NCBI GenBank assembly: GCA_965227335.1
Contig: CBDDFV010000002.1
Location: 248,001 to 312,000 of the forward strand
Length of the DNA stretch: 64,000 nt
Source: CBDDFV01 sp965227335
GTDB lineage: Bacteria; Planctomycetota; Phycisphaerae; Phycisphaerales; SM1A02
Direction: 5' to 3'
This document shows positions 32,146 through 40,121 of the stretch, one piece after another. The notes under the pieces are model-generated. The model had not been told where the DNA came from and ran no database searches. It saw only the letters and a program-made list of their open reading frames with translations. A program made the position numbers and the translations under genes. Numbering within the stretch: the stretch's first letter is position 1; every line of letters begins with the position of its first letter.

Positions 32146-32373
32146 TCAGTACTCCAGCTCGTCGAGTTCACATTCGCGGTAGAGGCCCCACCGACTGGCC
32201 AGCTCGACCCGCTCGGCCTCGCCGACCGCTTCCTCGAGTGCGTTCACCAGGCGATCGCTTCGCATACGGTCAGCGATGTACGCGATCGCGACGTCGAGAT
32301 CGTCCGGCGACATCCGGTCGATCAGACCGACCATGTCGTGGCCGAGTTGGGAGGAGGCGATGACGCGGGTCAT
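32146..32373 (-). CDS. Small phage protein (75 residues)
   Basis: It starts at ATG 32373, overlapping the upstream stop by ATGA. Mostly helical and acidic (DLDVAIAYIADRMRSDRLV), ending in an acidic LYRECELDELEY. No family was recognised. The real start was separated from a longer shadow frame by the ATGA overlap. Confidence 0.55.
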   Translation of the reverse strand: MTRVIASSQLGHDMVGLIDRMSPDDLDVAIAYIADRMRSDRLVNALEEAVGEAERVELASRWGLYRECELDELEY

Positions 32374-32663
32374 GACTCTGCCACCATTCCGCGGCGCACC
32401 TCGTCGCGGACGGCCGACAGGAGCGGATTCACCCACTCGCGGGCCAGCTCGACGCGCGACATGCCGGCCGTGGACTGTCGCTTGCACGAGCCGTCGCAGT
32501 ACACCGTCTCGCCCATCGGGTCGAACGGCCCCGCGGGGTGGCCCGTGCAGCACTCGCACTCGCACAGGTACAGGCCGCACTTCTCGCAGTCGTCATAGCA
32601 GCCGTGCAGACCGCACTCGTCACACATCGGATCAGCAACGTTCGGGTCGCGCTCACGCGGCAT
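32370..32663 (-). CDS. Cysteine-rich small phage protein
   Basis: Ninety-seven residues from ATG 32663. Eleven cysteines fall in clusters (CDECGLHGCYDDCEKCG, CECECC, YCDGSC), implying several zinc or disulfide sites. The first 60 residues are cysteine-dense and the last 30 are helical with charged residues. It resembles no family known to me, though it is similar in style to the Cys-rich protein at 25389-25700. It is coupled to the downstream gene by ATGA. Confidence 0.6.
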   Translation of the reverse strand: MPRERDPNVADPMCDECGLHGCYDDCEKCGLYLCECECCTGHPAGPFDPMGETVYCDGSCKRQSTAGMSRVELAREWVNPLLSAVRDEVRRGMVAES

Positions 32664-32847
32664 CACCCACCCCCTCCACTCGCTCATCCCGGAACTCGTC
32701 GCGCACCAGCCGCCATGCACGCGCCGCCGGCACAAGCAACTCGTCGTCGCTGTGCTCGCACATCCGCGCGAGGGCTTCGGCTGTGATTTCGTTCGGTGAT
32801 GTGCCGCCGACTACGTGCGAACGTACAGCCTCAGCAATGGCATGCAT
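32653..32847 (-). CDS. Small phage protein near the integrase
   Basis: Sixty-four residues from ATG 32847 (MHAIAEAVRSHVVGGTSPNE...), largely helical with an ARMCEHSDDEL segment and an Arg-rich end. The frame stays open far upstream through the integrase, but in that region it is a shadow of the integrase. The ATG at 32847 is the first sensible start after that. It overlaps the next gene by 11 bp. Function unknown. Confidence 0.5.
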   Translation of the reverse strand: MHAIAEAVRSHVVGGTSPNEITAEALARMCEHSDDELLVPAARAWRLVRDEFRDERVEGVGDAA

Positions 32848-33008
32848 GGATCGCCTCCAAGTGATGTGAGTGACGTGAGAATGCCGCGGTTCCCGGCGTT
32901 GGGTTCGATCTCGCCGCGGCGCAGAACGATCGCTTCGTGCAAACGCGCCACAACCGCCGAGGGCACGCCGGAGCACCCTTCCTTCGGCGGCGTCTGCACG
33001 ACGTGACG

Positions 33009-34127
33009 TCAGCCGTGCATGGCCACGTATCGCATGGCGTGCACACGGCGACGCGTCAGGTACCGCTCGGTTGTCGTTGTGTTGGTGTGACCCAGGAGCT
33101 CGGCTGCTGTCTCGACGCCGAGTAGTTCGTCGGCCGCCGTCGCGGCGGCGTGGCGAATCCGATTCGGCCCCCAATGCTCGATGCCATTTGCAGCGCAGGC
33201 TCGCCTGATCGCATTCCCGTACGACTGCGTTGTGTACGCCGATCCGTACCGGCGATTTCTTCGGACATCCTGCGGATTGAACAAGTGTTCGAGTGGATCG
33301 GCCTTTCTTGCAGCGATCAGCACCTGCTGCGACATCGGCCCCAAGGCGATAATCCGCTGCTGCCCCTGCCGGCTGAGCTTGTGACGCTCCGGTGTGTAGG
33401 ACCAGACCTGCACACCGTCGATCTCGTCCCACCCAGTGTTGATGTCCGCCCACCGCATGATGCAGACCTCGCCCGGACGCATCCCGGTGAACCACTGCAG
33501 CTTCACCATTCTCTGGACGGGCGTCGGTAGGTGCGGCAACGTTGCTTCGACCGTCGGCCAGCTGACCGGCTCCACTTTCTGCGGCCCACTGAGCATCTCG
33601 TCGCCAGGGCGCAGGTGCGAGATCGCCTTGAGACCAAGCCACGCCGACTCCGGAATCAGTCGCGGCCGAGCTTCGCCCGACGCGTACTTCCACACCCGGA
33701 TGATGTTGCGAACCCTGGCGTTGATCGTCGATGTGCACAGGTCGTCGTCGATCCAGACCTGCCGAACCTCCGCCAACTCCTCCGTCGTCAGCAGGCCCGC
33801 AGGCATCCACCCGAACAGATCTCGGAGCGGCTGAAGCGAGAGCCTGAAGTTCACCAGGTGCTTGGCCGCAAACCGGTGCTTCGTTGCGCCCTTCCGCTGG
33901 GCCGGGACCTCCGCCCACCGCACGAAGTCGCGGATCACTCGCTTCACAGTCACCGTCCGGCCGTCCAGGTCCGGAGGCATATTGCATCCGTTCCAACGCC
34001 ATCGCCGCAGCAGCAACCGATACCGCGCGGGCGCCGTCTCGATCGGCCCGAGCATGTAGTCGCGGCCGTCGATCCAGACGCAGCCGAGTCCACGCCGCTG
34101 GCGAAGCTTGGGGTCCTTGGAAGCCAT
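33009..34127 (-). CDS. int: Tyrosine-type integrase of the prophage
   Basis: The protein has 372 residues from ATG 34127. The N-terminal half holds a SAM-like core-binding domain (TTEELAEVRQVWIDDDLC, TINARVRNIIRVWKYASG). The catalytic domain shows Arg217 in FTGMRPGEV, a basic strand, Arg325 in PNRIRHAAAT, His347 in LLGHTNT and the nucleophile Tyr356 in TERYL. The first residue of the usual HxxR box is Asn322 instead of His, as in many planctomycete integrases of the PNxLRHxxAT type. It would recombine attP with the tRNA-Gly 3' end found 170 bp away. It is transcribed away from that site. Confidence 0.95.
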   Translation of the reverse strand: MASKDPKLRQRRGLGCVWIDGRDYMLGPIETAPARYRLLLRRWRWNGCNMPPDLDGRTVTVKRVIRDFVRWAEVPAQRKGATKHRFAAKHLVNFRLSLQPLRDLFGWMPAGLLTTEELAEVRQVWIDDDLCTSTINARVRNIIRVWKYASGEARPRLIPESAWLGLKAISHLRPGDEMLSGPQKVEPVSWPTVEATLPHLPTPVQRMVKLQWFTGMRPGEVCIMRWADINTGWDEIDGVQVWSYTPERHKLSRQGQQRIIALGPMSQQVLIAARKADPLEHLFNPQDVRRNRRYGSAYTTQSYGNAIRRACAANGIEHWGPNRIRHAAATAADELLGVETAAELLGHTNTTTTERYLTRRRVHAMRYVAMHG

Positions 34128-34167
34128 AGTCGGAGTGTGACTGTGGCCCGAAGACGGCGTGTCCGCA

Positions 34168-34180
34168 AGATGTAACATCT
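34168..34180. promoter_or_regulatory. Perfect 13-bp palindrome upstream of integrase
   Basis: AGATGTAACATCT has 6-bp arms around a single central base. It lies 41 bp upstream of the integrase start, between it and the att core, where an operator, excisionase site or arm-type integrase site could be expected. The function is inferred only from position and symmetry. Confidence 0.45.
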
Positions 34181-34295
34181 CGACACAGCGCGTCACATCG
34201 CGCAGAAACTCGACCATCATTCGTTGTCGCGGCCGACCCGCAACCTGCTTCGGGCCCTGCGATTGCAAGACTGATGCTTGCGTCGATTGCGCGGA

Positions 34296-34337
34296 TTCCC
34301 AAGCTGAATGTCGCCGGTTCGAGTCCGGTCACCCGCT
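34296..34337 (+). other. attR: 3' fragment of tRNA-Gly(CCC)
   Basis: The 42 nt read as the anticodon loop TTCCCAA, the 3' anticodon strand GCTGA, variable ATGTC, T-arm GCCGG-TTCGAGT-CCGGT, acceptor strand CACCCGC and discriminator T. The sequence on the 5' side does not pair with GCTGA, so this is not a complete tRNA. A tRNA 3' end next to an integrase gene is the classic mark of tyrosine-integrase insertion; the intact tRNA should be at the other end of the prophage. Confidence 0.85.
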
Positions 34338-34386
34338 TTCAGAAGTCTCGATAAATCAAGCATTTATGGGGCCTCTCCGGAATCGA

Positions 34387-34450
34387 GCACTACATCAGAG
34401 GGACCACAGATCGCCCTATGTAGTGCAGATTCGCCCCAAATGTAGTGCAG
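34387..34450. repeat. Three copies of a 9-bp motif ATGTAGTGC just right of attR
   Basis: The copies are at 34387-34395 (inverted), 34418-34426 and 34440-34448. The last two are direct repeats, extended by AG to 11 bp and spaced 22 bp apart (two helical turns). The first is in opposite orientation, making an inverted pair. The layout suggests a protein binding site or a small mobile-element end. Confidence 0.8.
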
Positions 34451-34519
34451 GCGTTCCGAGTCCTCGGAGGTCTGGTTTGCCCGATACTCGGGCGATCAGA
34501 CCGCTGGAGGCTGCCGAGG

Positions 34520-34897
34520 CTACGGACTAACGGCTCGGAGCTGTGACGCGATCTCGTCGACGCTCGGCAGCCCGCCGGGGTACATCCGGCAGCCCATGCT
34601 CGGTGATGTTGGTGCCGGTAAGCCGAAGAGGTCTTCGTCATCGACCAGGGCGGTCGGTGTCGGGTAGCCGCGCCGGAGATCATCTTCAGGAAGCGATTCT
34701 TGATCGATGTACTGCACGTCAAAGCCGCCCACGGTCTTGGCAGCCGCGGTGACACGCTCTTGAAATGCTGGTGTGTTCGGGCATCCTGTGAAGCCAAGGA
34801 CCTGAATCTTCACGGCGTCTCCGAGTTCTGGGGCAGCAGTCTGCTGACATCCCACGTGAGCGAACGTCAACACGAGGCATAGAAGAAGGCGTTTCAT
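34520..34897 (-). CDS. Thioredoxin-fold lipoprotein
   Basis: The protein has 125 residues from ATG 34897 (a GTG two codons earlier is possible). The signal peptide ends with a lipobox-like AHVGC. The mature part starts VKIQVLGFTGCPNTPAFQ, whose CPNT is in the place of the CxxC of thioredoxins and resembles the GCPNTP of alkylmercury-lyase-type thioredoxin folds. DLFGLPAPT and a MGCRMYPGGLPS segment follow. A redox or metal role in the envelope is possible, but with one Cys at the active position disulfide exchange is uncertain. It lies in the worn region right of the prophage. Confidence 0.6.
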   Translation of the reverse strand: MKRLLLCLVLTFAHVGCQQTAAPELGDAVKIQVLGFTGCPNTPAFQERVTAAAKTVGGFDVQYIDQESLPEDDLRRGYPTPTALVDDEDLFGLPAPTSPSMGCRMYPGGLPSVDEIASQLRAVSP

Positions 34898-35224
34898 CTC
34901 CACATGGTACGACCGCTTGTTGGTTCGGGGTATTCCAGTCTGCCATCACAGCACCGACCCATGGCCGCACATCCTTTGTTTCGTCTGGATTGCGACGCAG
35001 AAGACCGTTGGTCTCCTGGCCGACAAGCGTCGGTCATCGTCGTGCGGCTTGGATGTCCTACAGCGGTGAATGGGTGGGCTCCTGGCGTGCCCATTGGGCT
35101 TGCCGGGAGAGGGGTTGTCCCTGCGAAAGGCTGGCGAGAGTTCCGTCCGCCTCCCACCAGCAAACACTGTTTGAGTAGCTCCGCCAAACGTGGTACTGAT
35201 CGTCCTGACGGCACCCGCCGCCCA
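34898..35224. other. Intergenic stretch downstream of the SIR2-like gene
   Basis: No convincing gene was seen on either strand. Short minus-strand frames exist but lack coherent protein character. It may contain the decayed 3' end of the SIR2-like gene and the promoter of the lipoprotein gene. Confidence 0.5.
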
Positions 35225-36007
35225 TCAGACTTGATTGTGCGTGTTGCGTGCATTGGGTCCCCAACCGTCCTTCATCAGCTTCACTGCTTCAACGTCGGTT
35301 GCGGGCGCACCGTAACCGAAGATGGTCAGCAGGAAGCAGTCCTTGAGTGCCGCCTGCACAGAACTCCATGCGGCCGCGATCAACGGATCGGTGGTGTAGT
35401 TTTTCTGGGCCACGGGATACAGCAGCCGGCTATCCACAAGGGGCTCGCCGCACTGGCGGCAGTTGTTGCCCCGGTCGCCGATGCTCGGCCTCTCGTGTCG
35501 AACGCAATAGCCAGTCGCCACGTTGCCATGGAGGTGGAGGCAGAGAGGAGGCTTGGCGATCGGGATGCAGCGGCGCACGGCCTGAATCAGGAAGGGGTCC
35601 CAGTTGAAACTCGCGATTAGGTCCTTCGATCGAAGCGAGAGCACCAGGTGGTCATAGATCGTCGGCTCCTTCGGTAACCGCAGCTCGGTGAAGTAGCTGA
35701 ACACCTCGTCTTCGAGTTCGCTCACCAACGTTGCGTGCTTCCCGCCAGCCGTGAGGCGCGAGTACAGCGCCTCAAAATCCTCCCCGTCGACGTGGACGCC
35801 AGCCGCCTCCAGTTTCGGCCGGAGTTCGAGAGTGTCGACGAAGTCCGCGATCACGGGGAGCATCCGACCGCTAGCGTCGCCGAGCGGGCAGCACGCGCGG
35901 CTCGCACCAGCACCCAGGATGACCACGTGTCGGCGGATGTTGTGCTTGGGTGACGGCGGAGTCTTCGCGGCCATGTTGACCGATTGTACGAGGGTGCGGG
36001 CGATCAT
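35225..36007 (-). CDS. SIR2-like protein, probably truncated at the C-terminus
   Basis: The protein has 260 residues (ATG 36007, or 35974). SIR2 motifs are all present: VVILGAGASRACCP (GAGAS at 32-36), the NxD motif SFNWDPF (N135, D137), catalytic-His region LHLHGN (H160) and later FGYGAPATDVEAVKLMK. C168 and the pair C183/C186 may form a zinc site. It ends abruptly (PNARNTHNQV) right after the segment where relatives continue, so it looks truncated. SIR2 proteins of this kind are NAD-consuming parts of anti-phage systems, but no partner gene is present. This is host DNA beside the prophage. Confidence 0.7.
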   Translation of the reverse strand: MIARTLVQSVNMAAKTPPSPKHNIRRHVVILGAGASRACCPLGDASGRMLPVIADFVDTLELRPKLEAAGVHVDGEDFEALYSRLTAGGKHATLVSELEDEVFSYFTELRLPKEPTIYDHLVLSLRSKDLIASFNWDPFLIQAVRRCIPIAKPPLCLHLHGNVATGYCVRHERPSIGDRGNNCRQCGEPLVDSRLLYPVAQKNYTTDPLIAAAWSSVQAALKDCFLLTIFGYGAPATDVEAVKLMKDGWGPNARNTHNQV

Positions 36008-36133
36008 CCTCGTTACCGCTCCGGCATGATCGCAAACAGGCCGCGCATCGAGTTACCGTTACGTTGCATCGGCGGCGCCGGCGGTGCGGTCCCGTTCGTG
36101 AGCTTCGCGCGGCCGGCCAGGTTTGCCACCTGA

Positions 36134-36592
36134 ATCAGTCGGGACTCCAGGAAGCGGCTCGTCTCCGGTGAGTCGCACCTGTATCTCGGGCGCCAGTATC
36201 GACTACGACTTCATCGCGCTGAAGAGGCGAGCGTCAAGCTGATTGGACGCTACTTCAACGTCCACGTGCCCGAGCCGACAGACACTCGGGCGATCGCAGA
36301 TGCGTTGGAAGAGTGGTACCGATCACACGCGCAGGCGATCTTCCGAGAGAAGCTCGTGAGATGCCAAGAACAGGCAGCTTCCCTGCGATTCGCAGGCGTC
36401 CGATTGAGGATTCAACGCATGAAGAACCGCTGGGGCAGCTGCTCCAAGGCGGGAACGATAACGCTGAACACCGATCTCGTGAAGACGCCAGTGCACTGCA
36501 TCGAGTACGTCATCATGCACGAGTTTCCGGGCCCGACGGGCTTGCCGTGCGCGTTTGTAGCAGTGACGGGGCCTGTGTCGCGTCTGGTGTGA
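36134..36592 (+). pseudogene. Broken YgjP-type metal-dependent hydrolase
   Basis: The open frame after a TGA at 36131 reads SGESHLYLGRQYRLRLH, then the conserved RIQRMKNRWGSCSKAG and YVIMHE. These are hallmarks of YgjP/WLM-domain metalloproteins (RWGSC, then HExxH). The match breaks right after the His-Glu: HELCH is expected but the sequence continues FPGPTGLPC. The usual N-terminal 60 residues are also missing, with stops upstream. Both ends lost points to a pseudogene disrupted by rearrangement. The junction lies about 100 bp from a partial integrase gene. Confidence 0.7.
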
Positions 36593-36632
36593 TTGATGGT
36601 GGTGAGTTCCTTGCGGAACACCGTGGGAAGAA

Positions 36633-37064
36633 CTAGCGCCGACTGGTTACAGCGTCACGAGATCTTGCCCCGTTTGGCTGGAGGCTCGGCAACGCCTCCA
36701 GCGCCCCGGCCACGTCCAGCAGTTTCGGGTCGGTGTAGACGTTTGCCGTGAGGCTCGGGTCGCTGTGCCGCATCGCGGCCTGGGCGGTGCGGAGCGGGAC
36801 GCCGGCGCGGCAAGGGTGGGTGCCGAACGTGTGGCGTAGGGCGTGGATGTCGATCGTCCGGCCGCGCTCGTCGGTCTTGATGACGACCTCCTTGCCGTCT
36901 CGCTTCTCGACTCGGGCGATGCCGGCGAAGACGAGGTCGCGGTCGAAGATGCGGATCAAGCCGTCGGGCACGTCGAGCATCTTCGTGTTGGGCGCGAGCT
37001 GCGCCGCGATGGGATCGCCGCGACGCCGAGCGTCGTCCTGAAGGACGGCCCGCTTCGTCGAGCC
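36633..37064 (-). pseudogene. C-terminal fragment of a second tyrosine integrase
   Basis: The fragment contains the C-terminal catalytic box: HALRHTFGTH (HxxR-H) and MRHSDPSLTANVYTD with the nucleophile Tyr, then a short tail (LEALPSL). The N-terminal domain and first catalytic Arg are absent; the frame just runs into the upstream intergenic region. It belongs to a different integrase lineage from that of the prophage, so it represents an older, decayed mobile element. No att site for it was identified. Confidence 0.75.
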
Positions 37065-37179
37065 CTGATCGCTCCACGAAGTCAGGAGGACCGAACCGGC
37101 GACCAGATCCCCCACGGCCCTATCATCAAAGCGACAACCGAACACCGGCCCGGCCGCCACGCCAGGCCAGGGGGCGAAC

Positions 37180-37722
37180 ATGAATCGCAGACCTCGTCGT
37201 CACGTCACGCTCGGAGCCTTGCTGTCGGTCTCGGTCGTGAGCGGGTGCGGCGTCATTCAGTCCGACGCGTCGGTCGACATCGAACGACCCGTCGAGACGA
37301 CGTGGACCGTCTTTGCCGACGCCGACCGCCGCGAAGCGTGGTTGCACGACTGGCATGGCCTGCCATGGGCGGACAGCGACCCGGCCGCCATCGGCGAACC
37401 GACCACGGTGGAGCTCCGCGACGACGAAGACGTCATGATCCTGATGCAGACCATCCGGGCCATCGAGCCGAACGAGACATTCGCGTTCGACCTGGGTCAT
37501 GCGTGGGCGGACGTCGAGAACGTCGTCTCGTTCGAGCCGCGCGGCCCGAACGCCTGCACGGTCCGGTGGCGGGCCGCCATCCGCCCCCACGGCTTCTGGC
37601 GCGGCGTGTCGATGCATCTCGCCCGTGGATCGATCGACGCTCGATTCGCCGAGCATCTGTCGAAACTGAAGACGGTCGTCGAAGCCGAGCCGGGCGGGCG
37701 AACGGACATCTCGTCACCCTGA
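37180..37722 (+). CDS. SRPBCC/START-like lipoprotein
   Basis: The protein has 180 residues. The signal peptide ends in the lipobox VVSGC (Cys about 23). The remainder resembles the polyketide-cyclase/START-like SRPBCC fold: VDIERPVETTWTVFADADR (strand and N-terminal helix), GEPTTVELRDDEDVMILMQT, and a C-terminal helix FAEHLSKLKTVVE. These domains bind hydrophobic ligands. No operon partner is obvious; the next gene follows 114 bp later on the same strand. The function is unspecified, and the outer-membrane or periplasm location follows from the lipobox. Confidence 0.65.
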   Translation: MNRRPRRHVTLGALLSVSVVSGCGVIQSDASVDIERPVETTWTVFADADRREAWLHDWHGLPWADSDPAAIGEPTTVELRDDEDVMILMQTIRAIEPNETFAFDLGHAWADVENVVSFEPRGPNACTVRWRAAIRPHGFWRGVSMHLARGSIDARFAEHLSKLKTVVEAEPGGRTDISSP

Positions 37723-37836
37723 ATCCGCATCGCCGGCGCCCTTCGGCGTCCGCGGCGGCGCTCCCGATCGGCCGGCCGCTCCCGCCGACTATCATGGTGC
37801 GCCGGACTGATTCCCTGCGCCCAGGAGAAACCGCTC

Positions 37837-38535
37837 ATGGCCACGCCCGATCAGCGACTCTGGCTCCACGAAGAAGTGCTGCTCGTCGGGCTCCACGACG
37901 AGAAAGGCTCCTTCCAGACCTCGACCACGCTCGGCCTCGCCATGGGCGGCGCGATCCTCGCGGAACTCTACCTGCTCGGTCGACTTGGCTTCGAGGGCGA
38001 CGACAAGAAGGCGGTCGCCCGGATCGATGACGACACGCCGACCAACGCCCCCATCCTCGATGACGCACTCACCCTGGTTCGCGACGCCCGCAAGCCGCCC
38101 CGACTCACCGACCTCGTCACCCGCTTCGGACGCATCAGCAAGCTCCGCCGTCGCGCGGCGGATGGTCTCGTCGAACTCGGCGTGCTCCGCCGCGAAGAGG
38201 GCAAGGTCCTGCTGATCTTCCCAGTGACGCGGTATCCCGAGGCGGACCCCGACTTCGAAGCGGAGATCAACCGCCGGCTGGCCGACGCCATCTTCACCGA
38301 TGAGCCCGTCGAGGATCCGCGGACGATCACGCTGACCGCCCTGCTCAGCGCCGCCGGCATGCTGCCGCTGGTCTTCGACCGCAAGGAGCTGAAGTCGCGT
38401 CGGGCACGCATTGAAGCGGTCGCCGCGGGCGATGTCGCGGGGGCCGCCGTCCAGGCCGCCGTCCAGGCCATGCAGGCCGCCGTCATCGCCGCCTGCACCG
38501 CGGCGGCCGCGAGCGCGGCGATCGCCTCTTCCTGA
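37837..38535 (+). CDS. GPP34 (Golgi phosphoprotein 3) family protein
   Basis: The protein has 232 residues. The family's entry is clear: LWLHEEVLLVGLHDEKG, then TLGLAMGGAILAELYLLGRL, and the middle PPRLTDLVTRFGRISKLRRRAADGLVELGVL, followed by FPVTRYPEADPDFEAEINRRL. Bacterial homologues of the yeast Vps74/human GOLPH3 fold have unknown roles, perhaps phosphoinositide-like lipid or glycosyltransferase binding. The C-terminal 35 residues are Ala/Val-rich. It lies next to a large glycan cluster, though no link is proven. Confidence 0.8.
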   Translation: MATPDQRLWLHEEVLLVGLHDEKGSFQTSTTLGLAMGGAILAELYLLGRLGFEGDDKKAVARIDDDTPTNAPILDDALTLVRDARKPPRLTDLVTRFGRISKLRRRAADGLVELGVLRREEGKVLLIFPVTRYPEADPDFEAEINRRLADAIFTDEPVEDPRTITLTALLSAAGMLPLVFDRKELKSRRARIEAVAAGDVAGAAVQAAVQAMQAAVIAACTAAAASAAIASS

Positions 38536-38632
38536 AGGACGGCCGAGATCGACGACGGCGACGGATCCATTCCCGCCGCATTGCGTATCACTCCCTGATC
38601 CACCTCACCCACGCCCCGGCCGAGGAGCCCCC

Positions 38633-40102
38633 ATGAACGTCCGCTTTCCCGCCGCTGTCGCGCTCGTCATCTGTCCCGTCCTCCTCGCCGCCGGTGCGCC
38701 CGGGACCTCATCTTCGTCAGTCAGATCCACCGCGCCGGTCGCGGACGCGAGCGCCGTCGCCGTTGCGCCGGTGGGGGAAACGCTGACCCTCGGCGCGACC
38801 ACCGGCGACATCGACGTCACGGTGCGTACGGTCGAGACGACGCGCGACGGCGGACGCGTGATCATCGCGGATCGAGTCGACGGTCTTGGACGTGCGATCA
38901 TCGCAACCCGCGCGGGCGTCATGGCCGGCTATCTGGTCGGCGAGGGCGGCACGTGGCGGCTGCACCGGGAGGCCGGGGGCGCGATCTTCCGACCGGCGCC
39001 GACCGGATTCGACTGCAGCGTCGGCGATGATGTCGGCTTCGCCCCCGCCGCGCTCGCCGCCGAGGCCGCCCGACCGGCCGCCGCGAGCGACGCCGCATCC
39101 GGCGGCGACATCTGTCCGTTCGAGGGGGTCTTTCATGATCTCCTCGTCGTGTACACCGACAACGTGGTCGCGACGTGGGGCGGGGAGGCGGCGACGTTGG
39201 CGGAGATCGACGCAGTCGTCGCCCTCAGCAACGTCGCGCTCGAGAACAGCGACACGACGCCGCGCTTCCGCCTCGCGCTCGCCTGGCCGCTCGACGCGCC
39301 CGACGGCATTTCGCTCGGCCAGTTGACGAATCCCGGCGACGGCGTGGCGGACGAGGTGCATGTCCTCCGCAACCTCGTCGCCGCCGACCAGGTCACGATG
39401 CTCTTTGACGGCGGCGGCGGCGTGGCGAACGGCGTGGTGAACTTCGAGTCGGACCAGGAAGCCCGTGCGTTCAACCGCTCCGGCATCAACTCGTTTCCGT
39501 ACGTTTTCCCCCACGAACTCGGCCACAACATGGGCTGCTGTCACGCGTTCGGCGACGGCGGCGGCTGTCCGTCCGAGGGCGGCCTGCTCTTCCCGTTCTC
39601 CAACGGCCACCGCTGGTTCGGCGACTCCGGCACGGAGTGGCGAACGATCATGGCGTACTCGCCCGGCGAACGCACCGATCATTTCTCCAATCCGAACATC
39701 GACTTCGACGGCGTCCCCACCGGGCTGGAGGACGCGGACAATGCGTTGACCATGGCGCTCTCGCAGGATTTCGTCGCGCAGTTCCGCTGCTCCAGCACCG
39801 CGATGTGCGGGGACCTCGATGACGCCGCCGCGCTCGACGACTGCAACGACAACGGCTTCCCCGACGGCTGCGACATCGGAACCGGCCTGAGCGTGGACGC
39901 CAACGGCAACGGCGTGCCGGACGAATGCGAGCCGTGCACGCCGGACTTCGACGGGTCCGGCGCGGTGGACGCCGGGGACCTCGCCCAGCTTCTCGCCGCC
40001 TGGGGCTCGTGCGGCGACTGCGTCGCGGACCTCGACGGCGACGGCGACGTCGGCGCCGCGGACCTCGCGCTTCTGCTCGCCGCCTGGGGCGATTGCGTCT
40101 GA
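38633..40102 (+). CDS. Secreted zinc metalloprotease (metzincin) with dockerin-like tail
   Basis: The protein has 489 residues. A signal peptide covers about residues 1-22. The catalytic zinc motif HELGHNMGCCH is at about 294-304, followed by the metzincin Met-turn region with IMAYSPG near 340. At the C-terminus two repeats FDGSGAVDAGDLAQLLAAWG and LDGDGDVGAADLALLLAAWG are EF-hand-like dockerin motifs common in planctomycete secreted proteins. The catalytic domain is reprolysin-like. It probably degrades extracellular protein and is held at the surface through the tail. No prodomain Cys switch was identified. Confidence 0.8.
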   Translation: MNVRFPAAVALVICPVLLAAGAPGTSSSSVRSTAPVADASAVAVAPVGETLTLGATTGDIDVTVRTVETTRDGGRVIIADRVDGLGRAIIATRAGVMAGYLVGEGGTWRLHREAGGAIFRPAPTGFDCSVGDDVGFAPAALAAEAARPAAASDAASGGDICPFEGVFHDLLVVYTDNVVATWGGEAATLAEIDAVVALSNVALENSDTTPRFRLALAWPLDAPDGISLGQLTNPGDGVADEVHVLRNLVAADQVTMLFDGGGGVANGVVNFESDQEARAFNRSGINSFPYVFPHELGHNMGCCHAFGDGGGCPSEGGLLFPFSNGHRWFGDSGTEWRTIMAYSPGERTDHFSNPNIDFDGVPTGLEDADNALTMALSQDFVAQFRCSSTAMCGDLDDAAALDDCNDNGFPDGCDIGTGLSVDANGNGVPDECEPCTPDFDGSGAVDAGDLAQLLAAWGSCGDCVADLDGDGDVGAADLALLLAAWGDCV

Positions 40103-40121
40103 GCCCGCCGCTGATCTCCCG

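Larger units (their letters stand above)
1..34337. mobile_element. Prophage (right part; left end lies outside the window)
   Basis: A continuous run of minus-strand phage genes covers this stretch: integrase, recombination and replication genes, terminase, portal, capsid, head completion and tail genes. The right boundary is set by a 42-nt fragment matching the 3' half of tRNA-Gly(CCC), next to the integrase. The left boundary and its att site are not in the window, which starts inside the tape-measure gene. The tape measure, tail tube and chaperone genes imply a long-tailed phage; without the missing tail genes it cannot be said whether the tail contracts. No CI/Cro-like divergent repressor pair was recognised. 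No frameshift was seen in the core genes present, so the element looks fairly intact. Confidence 0.95.

Noticed and set aside
32811..32999. Possible 62-residue gene downstream of the integrase (GTG start)
   Set aside because: It overlaps the better supported gene at 32653-32847 and has no recognisable features.
32653..34332. 559-codon minus-strand open frame through the integrase
   Set aside because: It is in the wrong frame for the integrase motifs; only its last 64 codons (32653-32847) look like a real small gene.
34296..34337. Complete tRNA-Gly gene
   Set aside because: No D-arm or 5' acceptor precedes it and the 5' anticodon strand does not pair; only the 3' part is present.
34904..35620. 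Plus-strand open frame of 238 codons
   Set aside because: It is partly a shadow of the SIR2-like gene and partly unstructured intergenic sequence.
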